A stretch of DNA of 64,000 nucleotides from Prevotella communis (GTDB taxonomy: Bacteria; Bacteroidota; Bacteroidia; Bacteroidales; Bacteroidaceae): contig NZ_CP091794.1 of the NCBI RefSeq assembly GCF_022024175.1, positions 3,472,001 through 3,536,000 of the forward strand. The letters run 5' to 3'. The position numbers and the translations under genes were made by a program. Under the pieces are notes generated by a model. The model searched no databases, had not been told where the DNA came from, and worked only from the letters and a program-made list of their open reading frames with translations. Below are positions 24,896-33,135 of the stretch, piece after piece. Position 1 is the first letter of the stretch; every line of letters starts with the position of its first letter.

Positions 24896-26149
24896 TTATT
24901 CCGGAATTTCCACTACTTCATCATCTTCAAATGACTTGTTCCAAATGGTGCTGACATACTTCACAAACGGACCAGGGATAGCGCCAATCTTACTGATGGC
25001 ACTGCTGATGGCAGCCTCTACGGCCTGTCCAGTCTTAGAGTCGTTCTTAGCAAACCACTGACTCAGGCTCACCTTGGCATTACCCTTGGCACCATTGGTA
25101 TTTCCGTACCACACGTTCTCGATAGAACGGATGTTATTCTGGAAGTCGGTCAGCGAGTTATAGCTATAAGGTGACTCCACATAGAAGATATAACCACTCT
25201 GGAAGGGGTGACCAATCTTACCAGAGCCAACCTCGTCGGCAATGGCTACTGCACTACCCTCATCATCATTGAGTACCTGAGAGAGGGCATCGTTCAGGCC
25301 GTCGAAGGTGCTCTCGGTAGAACCAGAGTTCTTCATGTTCCAGCCAAAGCTCTTACCCTTCTTGGTCAGATAGTCACGATTAGCATCCTGTACAGCCTTC
25401 AGACGTGCAGCGTTGGGTGTCTCGCTCCAGGCCACCTCCAGGTTATAGCATGAGAGGACCAGTTCCTTGGCCACAGCCTCAGCATATTTCAGTTCCTCAG
25501 CACCCTTCACATCCGTGAATCCTTTATAGGTATCATTGCTCTGGAACTCTGCCACCTGACGGTTCTTGCCATCACGGAAGAGCACGAACTCCAAGGCATG
25601 GAAGCCCAGGATGCTCTGGTCGTCGAGTGCCTCCTCGCTAAACTGGCCTGTGGTGAAATAGCTGTGCAACAGGTCGCGGTTCAGAGGCCATGAGTCAATA
25701 CCTGGGTCGATATCAAAGTCGCTGGCAGCACCACCCAGGAATGCCTCACTCTTCTCCCACCAGGCACGAGCCTCCTTGAAAGCGGCACAGGCATTGTCGA
25801 TATTTGCCTGCGTAATCTCGTTGGCAGAGAGGTCGCCCAGCGATTTCTGCAGCTTCTCGGCAGCGTCAGCCAGATTCTTATAGGTAGGCACAATGACATT
25901 GTCAACATTGTTCTCCAGAATCTGCTGCAACTCAGCTTTCTGAGCATCGGTCAGATTACTCTTCTCAATCTTGGTCATAGCCAGGTTCAACTGGTTGATG
26001 ACATCCTCACAGGCATTCATAGCCTGCTGGCCATACACCTTGTTGTTGAAATCGGGGGCGTTATCGTCGTCGCTACTGCACGATACGAACCCCATGCCCA
26101 TTGCTCCTGTTATCATAAACGAAAGAGCGAACTTAAAAATTGTTTTCAT
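24896..26149 (-). CDS. Imelysin-family iron-regulated lipoprotein
   Basis: A 417-residue lipoprotein (signal MKTIFKFALSFMITGAMGMG, lipobox VSCS). The imelysin GxHxxE motif is present as LGFHALEFVLFRDGKN, where His and Glu are thought to bind metal in this family (IrpA/ICMP). The helical-rich rest fits the two-bundle fold. It likely binds iron or haem at the outer membrane or periplasm. Its neighbours are a porin upstream and a di-haem oxidoreductase downstream. Confidence 0.85.
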   Translation of the reverse strand: MKTIFKFALSFMITGAMGMGFVSCSSDDDNAPDFNNKVYGQQAMNACEDVINQLNLAMTKIEKSNLTDAQKAELQQILENNVDNVIVPTYKNLADAAEKLQKSLGDLSANEITQANIDNACAAFKEARAWWEKSEAFLGGAASDFDIDPGIDSWPLNRDLLHSYFTTGQFSEEALDDQSILGFHALEFVLFRDGKNRQVAEFQSNDTYKGFTDVKGAEELKYAEAVAKELVLSCYNLEVAWSETPNAARLKAVQDANRDYLTKKGKSFGWNMKNSGSTESTFDGLNDALSQVLNDDEGSAVAIADEVGSGKIGHPFQSGYIFYVESPYSYNSLTDFQNNIRSIENVWYGNTNGAKGNAKVSLSQWFAKNDSKTGQAVEAAISSAISKIGAIPGPFVKYVSTIWNKSFEDDEVVEIPE

Positions 26150-26205
26150 AATACACTATTTTTCTTAATTCTAAACTCTTAATTCTTAATTCTTAACTCT
26201 TAACT
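26150..26205. repeat. TTAACTCT/TTAATTCT filler repeat
   Basis: Imperfect repeats of CTTAATTCTTAATTCTTAAC fill the gap between the porin stop and the imelysin start. Confidence 0.6.
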
Positions 26206-27516
26206 CTAAAGAAAGAATCCCTCGTAGGCGATACCGATGTTCAGACTCGGTTCGTTGTTGTACTGCCCTTTCAGGAAGCGATGTGAATACTCGGCCTTCA
26301 CGGCTATCTGCTTCATGGGGTAGTAGTTGACACCCACTGCCATACGGCGTACCACAGAATAATCATAGCTGCTGGCACCCACCTGTTTGGCATAAGGGTC
26401 GTATTGCTCATAGCGTCCGAAGATAAAGAGGCGCTCGCCCCGCTTTCTCATATCACGAATCTGAGAGAAGATATCGTAACCAGCTTCAAGTCCAACAGCA
26501 TAGGCCTCGCTGCTCACCGTGCGCATAGAACTGCTATGGTGGAAGGGTGACTTCTTGTTGGTACGGTTATACATATCCATCAGATGCTCGGCATCGCCCA
26601 GATGACCATAGTCAGCCTGTCCACGAACAATCCAGTTGTAACCTTTACAGGTGAAATCAAGGGCACCAATGGCTACGGCACCTTTATACATCGTGGTGAG
26701 TCCGGTGGCCTCGTTGGGACTGCTGTTGCCGATGCTATGACCATAATAGCCGCTCAAACCGATGCGCAGACCGGGAATGCTATAGTTGTCCACACGGGCG
26801 CTGACACCAAACTTATTGGCAACCTCGTATTCCGTGGGCGACTTCGTGCCGTTCTTAATCCAATTGCTACGGGTAAACTGGTCGCTGTTCAGGCCGGCCA
26901 GCAACTGCACCTCATAGCGCCAGTCTTTCTGACGCCCCCAGAACGAGATACCCGTCTGATGCCAAGTACAAGGCAGGATGGTGTTCTCGCCTTCAGGACG
27001 ATAGACCGTAAAGAACTGCAAAGGCTCGTGATGGGCATTGGTGAGTCCTACAGGGACTACGATATGACCAGCCTTGATATTGGCCCAGCGCGCAAAGGAC
27101 TTCTGAATCCAGAACTGCTCCAGCTCTACCTCACCACCCTTCTCGGTCTCCTGTTCCCATTCTGCAAACTCGTCGGCCTCGAGTTCCTCTGCAGAACCCG
27201 TTCCGCCATGCTCAAACTCAATCTCTGTGCCAAAGGTCCAGCCACGACCGAAGTCGTAACTCAAGTAGATAACGGCATGGGGAATGTCCAGACGGTTGTG
27301 TGAAGGGTCGTTCTTATGGTTGGCAGCATCATTATAACGAAAAGGGTTGTCGCTATAGAAGTTGCGGGAGAAGACCACTTCTCCGTAACCTCCTACGCTA
27401 AGACGGTTGCCACCAGCATGACTCATCACACTATCGGCAGCACTCTCTTGTGCATGAGAGACCGTTGCCATCCCGAATAATCCAAGCGCAAGCAATGCGC
27501 AAAAATTTCTATTCAT
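26206..27516 (-). CDS. Outer-membrane porin of the imelysin operon
   Basis: A 436-residue exported barrel protein. The signal is MNRNFCALLALGLFGMATVS followed by HAQ, and the mature part begins SVGGYGEVVFSRNFYSDNPF, a pattern seen in Bacteroidetes phosphate-selective-type porins. It ends in hydrophobic SLNIGIAYEGFFL. It has a long acidic stretch (about 115-140, rich in Glu) that may bind cations. It is the first gene of the iron-type operon; whether it transports a metal is not shown. ATG at 27516 is chosen because it begins the signal peptide. Confidence 0.78.
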   Translation of the reverse strand: MNRNFCALLALGLFGMATVSHAQESAADSVMSHAGGNRLSVGGYGEVVFSRNFYSDNPFRYNDAANHKNDPSHNRLDIPHAVIYLSYDFGRGWTFGTEIEFEHGGTGSAEELEADEFAEWEQETEKGGEVELEQFWIQKSFARWANIKAGHIVVPVGLTNAHHEPLQFFTVYRPEGENTILPCTWHQTGISFWGRQKDWRYEVQLLAGLNSDQFTRSNWIKNGTKSPTEYEVANKFGVSARVDNYSIPGLRIGLSGYYGHSIGNSSPNEATGLTTMYKGAVAIGALDFTCKGYNWIVRGQADYGHLGDAEHLMDMYNRTNKKSPFHHSSSMRTVSSEAYAVGLEAGYDIFSQIRDMRKRGERLFIFGRYEQYDPYAKQVGASSYDYSVVRRMAVGVNYYPMKQIAVKAEYSHRFLKGQYNNEPSLNIGIAYEGFFL

Positions 27517-27551
27517 GGTTAAAAAATCATTCATTCATTAATTTCCGGCTG

Positions 27552-27559
27552 CAAAGGTA
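27552..27559 (-). promoter_or_regulatory. -7 element of the porin-imelysin operon
   Basis: Minus-strand TACCTTTG, about 36 bases before the start at 27516. No TTTG at the expected -33 distance. Confidence 0.5.
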
Positions 27560-27613
27560 TGGCATCTGAAGAAAACACGCAATACCCAAAAATTGCTATT
27601 TTGCGAACTTCCT

Positions 27614-27644
27614 TTTGGCATTTCGGTAAAAATAACTAACTTTG
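27614..27644 (+). promoter_or_regulatory. Bacteroidales promoter of the CtpA-like gene
   Basis: TTTG (27614-27617), a 19-base spacer and TAACTTTG (27637-27644), 26 bases before the ATG at 27671. Confidence 0.8.
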
Positions 27645-27670
27645 TACCCAATTTTAATGAGACTATAAAT

Positions 27671-29239
27671 ATGAAAAGGATTTTTATACTGCTGTCGGCA
27701 GCCATGATGGGCCTCTCGAGCTATGCACAAATGAACGTGACACGCGATGACACCCCCTTGCGAAAACTGAGTATCGCAGAGATGGCTGTAAAGGCACTCT
27801 ATGTGGACAAGGTCGATGAGAACAAACTGGTAGAGGATGCCATACGTGGCATGCTGGAGAAACTGGACCCCCACTCTACTTATACCACACCCAAGGAGAC
27901 AAAAGCGATGACGGAGCCCCTGAACGGTTCGTTCGAGGGTATCGGCGTACAATTTAATATGGTGGAGGATACGCTCATCGTTATCCAGCCCGTTATCAAT
28001 GGCCCATCAGAGAAAGTAGGTATCGTGGCCGGCGACCGTATCGTGATGGTGAACGATACCGCTATTGCTGGCGTGAAGATGACCAAGGAGGAGATTATGC
28101 GCCGCCTGCGCGGTCCGAAAGGAACCATTGCCGACCTGCGTGTTGTGCGTCCTGGTATCAAGGACCTGCTCACCTTCAAGGTGAAGCGCGACAAGATTCC
28201 TGTACATACCGTTGACGCCACCTATATGATTCGCCCAGGCATCGGTTATATCCGCATAGGCAGTTTTGGTGCCACCACCTACGACGAGTTCATGGAGAGC
28301 ATGCAGAAACTGAAGGCACAAGGCATGAAAGACCTGGTGCTCGACCTGCAGGAGAATGGTGGTGGCTATCTGCAGGCTGCTGCCGATCTGGCCGGTGAGT
28401 TCCTGGAGGCAGGTGACCTGATTGTCTATACAGAGGGACGCGTGACCAATCGTCGTGACTATAAGGCACCCAAGCATGGCAGTTTCCGCGACGGACGTGT
28501 CGTTGTGCTGGTGGACCAATATACGGCTTCGGCTGCAGAGATTGTGACAGGTGCCATTCAGGATCAGGACCGTGGTATGGTGGTAGGACGCCGTACTTTT
28601 GGTAAGGGTCTTGTGCAGCGCCCCATAGATTTGCCAGACGGTTCGATGATTCGACTGACCATTGCCCACTACTACACCCCTTCCGGACGTTGCATCCAGA
28701 AGCCCTACGAGAAAGGCGACAAGAAGAGCTATGAGAAAGATATCCTGAACCGATTGAATAGCGGAGAACTGATTACTGCCGACAGCATCCATTTTGCCGA
28801 CTCACTGAAGTATCAGACCCTGAAACAGAAACGTACCGTCTATGGCGGTGGCGGCATCATGCCCGACTATTTTGTGGGTCTCGACACCACACGCTATACC
28901 AAGTTCCATCGTGAGCTGGCTGCCAAGAGCGTCGTGATACAGCAGAACCTGCGCTATATCGACAAAAACCGTAAGGCACTGAAGAAGCAGTATCCCGACT
29001 TCCAAACCTTCAAGGCCAACTTCGAGATTCCTCAGTCGCTGATAGATACCATCATCACAGAGGGCGAAAAACTGAAAATAAAGCCTAAGGACAGCCTCGA
29101 ACTGGAGAAGACGATACCTTACCTCAAACTACAGCTGAAAGCGCTTGTGGCGCGTGATTTGTGGGATATGAGCGAATATTTCTCTGTATTCAACGAGGAT
29201 AGTGAGATTGTCAACAAAGCACTGGAACTGTTGCAATAG
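27671..29239 (+). CDS. C-terminal processing peptidase (CtpA/Prc, S41)
   Basis: A 522-residue exported protease: signal MKRIFILLSAAMMGLSSYAQ, a PDZ domain (IGVQFNMVEDTLIVIQPVIN, VGIVAGDRIVMVNDTAI) and an S41 catalytic core. The nucleophile serine lies in QYTASAAEIVTGAIQD, and the lysine in RRTFGKGLVQRP. It trims periplasmic proteins at their C-termini. ATG at 27671 is used because the promoter is downstream of the earlier possible starts. Confidence 0.9.
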   Translation: MKRIFILLSAAMMGLSSYAQMNVTRDDTPLRKLSIAEMAVKALYVDKVDENKLVEDAIRGMLEKLDPHSTYTTPKETKAMTEPLNGSFEGIGVQFNMVEDTLIVIQPVINGPSEKVGIVAGDRIVMVNDTAIAGVKMTKEEIMRRLRGPKGTIADLRVVRPGIKDLLTFKVKRDKIPVHTVDATYMIRPGIGYIRIGSFGATTYDEFMESMQKLKAQGMKDLVLDLQENGGGYLQAAADLAGEFLEAGDLIVYTEGRVTNRRDYKAPKHGSFRDGRVVVLVDQYTASAAEIVTGAIQDQDRGMVVGRRTFGKGLVQRPIDLPDGSMIRLTIAHYYTPSGRCIQKPYEKGDKKSYEKDILNRLNSGELITADSIHFADSLKYQTLKQKRTVYGGGGIMPDYFVGLDTTRYTKFHRELAAKSVVIQQNLRYIDKNRKALKKQYPDFQTFKANFEIPQSLIDTIITEGEKLKIKPKDSLELEKTIPYLKLQLKALVARDLWDMSEYFSVFNEDSEIVNKALELLQ

Positions 29240-29267
29240 GATTAATTGCATTTTTTATTATGAAACA

Positions 29268-29303
29268 TAAAAAACTCCGGAGAAAAGCCTCCGGAGTTTT
29301 ATG
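29268..29303. terminator. Bidirectional terminator after ctpA
   Basis: AAAACTCCGGAG / CTCCGGAGTTTT stem with an AAAAGC loop between the protease stop and the convergent surface gene. Confidence 0.85.
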
Positions 29304-29318
29304 TTTCTATATTTTCTC

Positions 29319-31436
29319 TTACTTCATCACGACCTTTTTGCCGTTGATGATATACATACCCTTCTTGCTAGGAACGGTGACCTTGCGGCCATTCATGTCG
29401 TAGATGGTCTTACCGGCAATAGCCTTGATGGTGCTGATGCCCGTGGCTATCTGCGCCAGTTCTGCATAAGCCGTCTCTGCATCCGTCAGCACACTGAGGT
29501 TAGTCACCAGTGCCTTCTGGTCGGCAGTCAGCGCATTATAGGCACTGCGGGCAGCCTCAATCAGCGCCTTGCTCTCGGGTGTGTAGGCCACCTCGCCGAT
29601 AGCCGTGATCTTTCCGATGACAGCGTCGGCAGCCTCCTTGTCGGCAGCAGCTTTCTCTGCAGCGGCCTTCAGGTTGGCATAGGTTCTCTCGGCAACGGTC
29701 AGCACCTCGATATTCGTCACCAGTGCCTTCTGGTCGGCAGTCAGCGCATCATAGGCATTGCGGGCAGCCTCAATCAGCGCGTTGCAGTCCTCTGTGTAAA
29801 CCACCTCGCCGATAGCGATAATCTTGTCGATGACTTCACCGGCAGCCAGCTGGTCGGCAGCAGCCTTCTCAGCAGCAGCCTTCAGGTTGGCATAAGTTGT
29901 CTCAGCAGTGGTCAGCACCTCATAGTTGTTAACCAGAGCCTTCTGATCCTCGGTCAGTGCGGTGTATGCATTGCGGGCAGCGTCTATCAGAGTTTTGCTC
30001 TCGGGTGTGTAGGCCACCTCGCCGATAGCCGTGATCTTTCCGATGACAGCATCGGCAGCCTCCTGGTCGGCAGCAGCCTTCTCAGCAGCGGCCTTCAGGT
30101 TGGCATAGGTTGTCTCGGCAGTGGTCAGCACCTCAAGGTTGGTCACCAGTGCCTTCTGGGCATCCGTCAGGGCATTGTAGGCCTCGCGGGCTGCATCAAT
30201 GAGTCCCTTGCTGGCTTCCGTGTAAGCCACCTCGCCGATAGCCGTAATCTTACCCATGGCATCGTCGGCAGCAGCCTGGTCAACGGCAGCCTGGTCCACC
30301 AGGACCGTCAACTTGCCGGGAACGAAGGTGATGTCGTAGTTCTTGGCGGTAAGACCCGACGGTGTGATGTCGTAGGTGCTGCCCACGGCACTCTCTGCGG
30401 TATAGTCACAGGCAACAGCCAGCGTGCCTTCCAGCACGTCTGCCGTCTCCTGGGCCACGAAGCCCTCGTAGGATACCTCGTACTCGGGCACCTCGCTGCC
30501 ATGGATGATGTTCACGTCGGCAGCCTTGACGGTGAGCGGCGCCTTCTTGATATTGAACTTCTGCGTAGCCGCACCGGTGAAGTTACTGTTCTTCACAGCG
30601 CTGGCCGTTACCACAGGAGCCTTGGCATCCGTAGTGCTGGCTACGTCCTTGTTGTTGATATACGAGAAGACATAGTCTGTACCCTCCACCAGTGTGATGC
30701 CGTCGTAGGTCAGTGTGGGAGCGGGCTCCTGCGCCTTGCCGTTGTAGGTCAGGTCGGCCACCTTGCTCATGAAGCCGTCCTCCAGGGTCTTCTTACGGAT
30801 GGTGAACGTCTTGGAGTTCTCACCCACATAGAAATTATGTCCCTCCACGGCCTTGATGGTCACGGTAGGAGCGTTCTCAGCAGCATCCTTGTCGCAGGCC
30901 ATCACATTGTCAGAGTAGGTCACGGTATAGTCCGTGCCCAGTACCAGCACCTTGCTGCCGTCCTTCACGGTGAAGGAAGGTGTATGTGCCTGTGCGTTGT
31001 AGGTCACGGGCAGGATGTTGGAGATGGTGATGTCCGGATGGTCCAGATGCTTCTTGTACACCACGCTGAACTCTGCCTTGGCGCGCTGCATCACGAAGGT
31101 GTAGGTATGTGCGCCGGTCTGTGCGTCCTCAGAAGCGAAGGTCACGTCCACATCCTGCAGCAGGCCGATGCCGGCTGTACGGCGGGGAGCCTTTGCCATG
31201 GCGGCAATCCACTGACCAGTAACATTACCGATTGACCAGCCGTCATCAGGCGTCACCACGATGGTCACGGTCTCGCCTTCCTTGGCCTTTGTCACCTCAT
31301 CCTGGCCCACGTAGAACTTCATGGTACTGTGGTCGTTGGTGCCCACGGTGAGGTCGTAGGTCGGAGCGACGTCCGCCCACGCGCCCGTCACTGCTGCCAT
31401 GAGCAGCACGAGCAATGAAAATAATTTCCTTTTCAT
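29319..31436 (-). CDS. Secreted repeat protein with four near-identical 71-residue units
   Basis: A 705-residue protein with signal MKRKLFSLLVLLMAAVTGAW. The middle has MBG-like beta domains (TYNAQAHTPSFTVKDGSKVL, NGKAQEPAPTLTYDGITLVE, KAADVNIIHGSEVPEYEVSY). Then four FIVAR-like helical repeats follow, each with IGEVAYT, LIDAAR, ALVTN and TYANLKAAAEKA; the DNA units start every 213 bases (CCTCGCCGAT at 29591, 29804, 30017 and 30230). The C-terminus DMNGRKVTVPSKKGMYIING ends KKVVMK and resembles a sorting-type tail. It is a surface or secreted protein, possibly adhesive; the target is unknown. Confidence 0.75.
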   Translation of the reverse strand: MKRKLFSLLVLLMAAVTGAWADVAPTYDLTVGTNDHSTMKFYVGQDEVTKAKEGETVTIVVTPDDGWSIGNVTGQWIAAMAKAPRRTAGIGLLQDVDVTFASEDAQTGAHTYTFVMQRAKAEFSVVYKKHLDHPDITISNILPVTYNAQAHTPSFTVKDGSKVLVLGTDYTVTYSDNVMACDKDAAENAPTVTIKAVEGHNFYVGENSKTFTIRKKTLEDGFMSKVADLTYNGKAQEPAPTLTYDGITLVEGTDYVFSYINNKDVASTTDAKAPVVTASAVKNSNFTGAATQKFNIKKAPLTVKAADVNIIHGSEVPEYEVSYEGFVAQETADVLEGTLAVACDYTAESAVGSTYDITPSGLTAKNYDITFVPGKLTVLVDQAAVDQAAADDAMGKITAIGEVAYTEASKGLIDAAREAYNALTDAQKALVTNLEVLTTAETTYANLKAAAEKAAADQEAADAVIGKITAIGEVAYTPESKTLIDAARNAYTALTEDQKALVNNYEVLTTAETTYANLKAAAEKAAADQLAAGEVIDKIIAIGEVVYTEDCNALIEAARNAYDALTADQKALVTNIEVLTVAERTYANLKAAAEKAAADKEAADAVIGKITAIGEVAYTPESKALIEAARSAYNALTADQKALVTNLSVLTDAETAYAELAQIATGISTIKAIAGKTIYDMNGRKVTVPSKKGMYIINGKKVVMK

Positions 31437-31625
31437 ATATCTTATAGTTTTATGTTCTTTTTTCTTCTGAAACGAAGGCTTTGTTTTTATTTGGAAACTA
31501 ATTCCCGTAATTAACATAATTGTTCCATAATTAATATTATAATTTTTTATTATGGCCATTATGAATAAATTACGCTTATTATGGCAATTAGTTTCTTAAA
31601 CATATCCTTCGTTTCTTATTCACTC

Positions 31626-33083
31626 TCACTTCACCACGACTTTTTTGCCGTTCATGATGTAGATGCCCTTCTTGGTCGGCATTCCGTTCAGTTTGCGGCC
31701 GTTCAGGTCGTACCAATTGTCAATTGTCAATTTTCCATTTTCAATTGAACCGACTCCCGTAGCTTCGCTGTCGAATACGAGGTTGATAGCGCGGGCATTA
31801 GAGTTGCTGATGCTCAGCCAAGCCTTGTTGGCGCCGACGGGGAGGTCGTTCTTCACGAAGACGAAGGCCTTGCCGTTGAGGGCATAGTTGGTCTGGTCGT
31901 CGGTCGAGGCGGCGATGGTCGTGGCCTCAGTCGTGCCGATGAACTCAGGTGCTACGGTGAGCTGCAGGTTAGGCTCCTCGTTGGCGGGGATCAGCAGGAA
32001 GGTCTTGGCCTCGTCGCTGTTGTTGAAGATGAGCAGCGGGGTGCGGCTGGGCGCGGTCTCGATAGCGGCGCTGAGTGTGGCCTGGTCGGCGTTGACGCTC
32101 GTGATGGTGTAGAGCTCGGCGTCGGCCGATGTCTCGGTGTCGGCGTAGAGGGGCTCGTCCTTATAGTAGGTGATGAACTCCTTGGCGGCCACTTCTACCT
32201 GGTAGCCCTGGAAGAGCTGGAAGGTGTTGCTGAGGTCGGTCTCGCCGGCGTAGTTGCTGCCTTTCTCGGCGAAGGCCTTGAGGGCGTAGAGGCCGGGGGC
32301 GAAGTCGAAGTCGACGAGTTCTACGCCGTCGCCTTCGGGCTGCTTTGTCTGCTCGTCGAGCTTATAGATGCGGCAGTAGTAGTCCTGGGTCTGTGTGAGG
32401 TCTTTCTGCTCGATGTCGTCGTGCACGGCTACGAGTGCCAGCACCTGCAGCATGTTCATCTCGGCGGGTTCGTACTTACCGGGAACCTGCTCGCTCTTCT
32501 TCACGCGGTAGCGCACGCCGTTGGTGCCGTCGCCCATGGTGGCGGTCACGTCCACCGATATGTCGCGCTTGATGGTGTAGGTGGCGGTCACGTCGTACTG
32601 CGGCATCTTGAACGATGCCTCGGTCTTGTCGGCGTTGAGGTTCACTGCGGAGCCGTCGATATAGCCGGGAATGGTGATTTCGAGGAAGTAGTCAAATTCT
32701 TTGCTATTTGGATCAAAATACTTTCCTGTACACGTAGCAGTACCATTGAAAGGACCGTTGATAGTGATGAAATGGTTGTTTGCATAAGGAGATCCAGTTA
32801 GACCACAAATTACTTTCTCGCTGCCAGAGGAGACAGGAGGTCCATAAGATCCACTTGCACAGCCTTCTCCATTAATTGCATAAAGCTCCTGTATTATCAG
32901 GTCGAGTTCTCCATTGCCATAGTCATAATCACAGCTGATTGTCCACGGCAGCGTGACGTTCTCCACCGTCTTGGTGTTGCCGTTGGCTTTGAACTGCACG
33001 GTATACGGTCCTTGTGCCCATGCGCCCGTGGCTGCGGTGATGAGCAGCGCGAGCGTCATTATATATCTTGATATTGTTTTCAT
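31626..33083 (-). CDS. Secreted surface-array protein with sorting-type tail
   Basis: A 485-residue protein starting MKTISRYIMTLALLITAATG with cleavage after GAWAQ. No named domain is clear; beta-rich segments include KTEASFKMPQYDVTATYTIK. The C-terminus WYDLNGRKLNGMPTKKGIYI ends KKVVVK, as in the neighbour, and the linker IENGKLTIDNW is encoded by an AATTG filler repeat (31715-31750). It belongs to a family whose signal-peptide DNA and upstream spacer are nearly identical to those of the genes at 34881 and 36623. Function unknown. Confidence 0.7.
   Translation of the reverse strand: MKTISRYIMTLALLITAATGAWAQGPYTVQFKANGNTKTVENVTLPWTISCDYDYGNGELDLIIQELYAINGEGCASGSYGPPVSSGSEKVICGLTGSPYANNHFITINGPFNGTATCTGKYFDPNSKEFDYFLEITIPGYIDGSAVNLNADKTEASFKMPQYDVTATYTIKRDISVDVTATMGDGTNGVRYRVKKSEQVPGKYEPAEMNMLQVLALVAVHDDIEQKDLTQTQDYYCRIYKLDEQTKQPEGDGVELVDFDFAPGLYALKAFAEKGSNYAGETDLSNTFQLFQGYQVEVAAKEFITYYKDEPLYADTETSADAELYTITSVNADQATLSAAIETAPSRTPLLIFNNSDEAKTFLLIPANEEPNLQLTVAPEFIGTTEATTIAASTDDQTNYALNGKAFVFVKNDLPVGANKAWLSISNSNARAINLVFDSEATGVGSIENGKLTIDNWYDLNGRKLNGMPTKKGIYIMNGKKVVVK
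31713..31752. repeat. AATTG filler repeat in frame inside a surface gene
   Basis: CAATTGTCAATTGTCAATTT and following bases encode SIENGKLTIDNW on the minus strand. The same unit is found between genes at 361-388. Confidence 0.6.
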
Positions 33084-33135
33084 ATATTGTATTCTTTTTA
33101 TGTTATACCTTATAATATATACATTCGCGAGGGGG

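Noticed and set aside
29301..31235. A 644-residue open frame on the plus strand
   Set aside because: It is the shadow of the repeat protein on the minus strand; its repeats merely mirror the 213-base units and it lacks a signal or domain.
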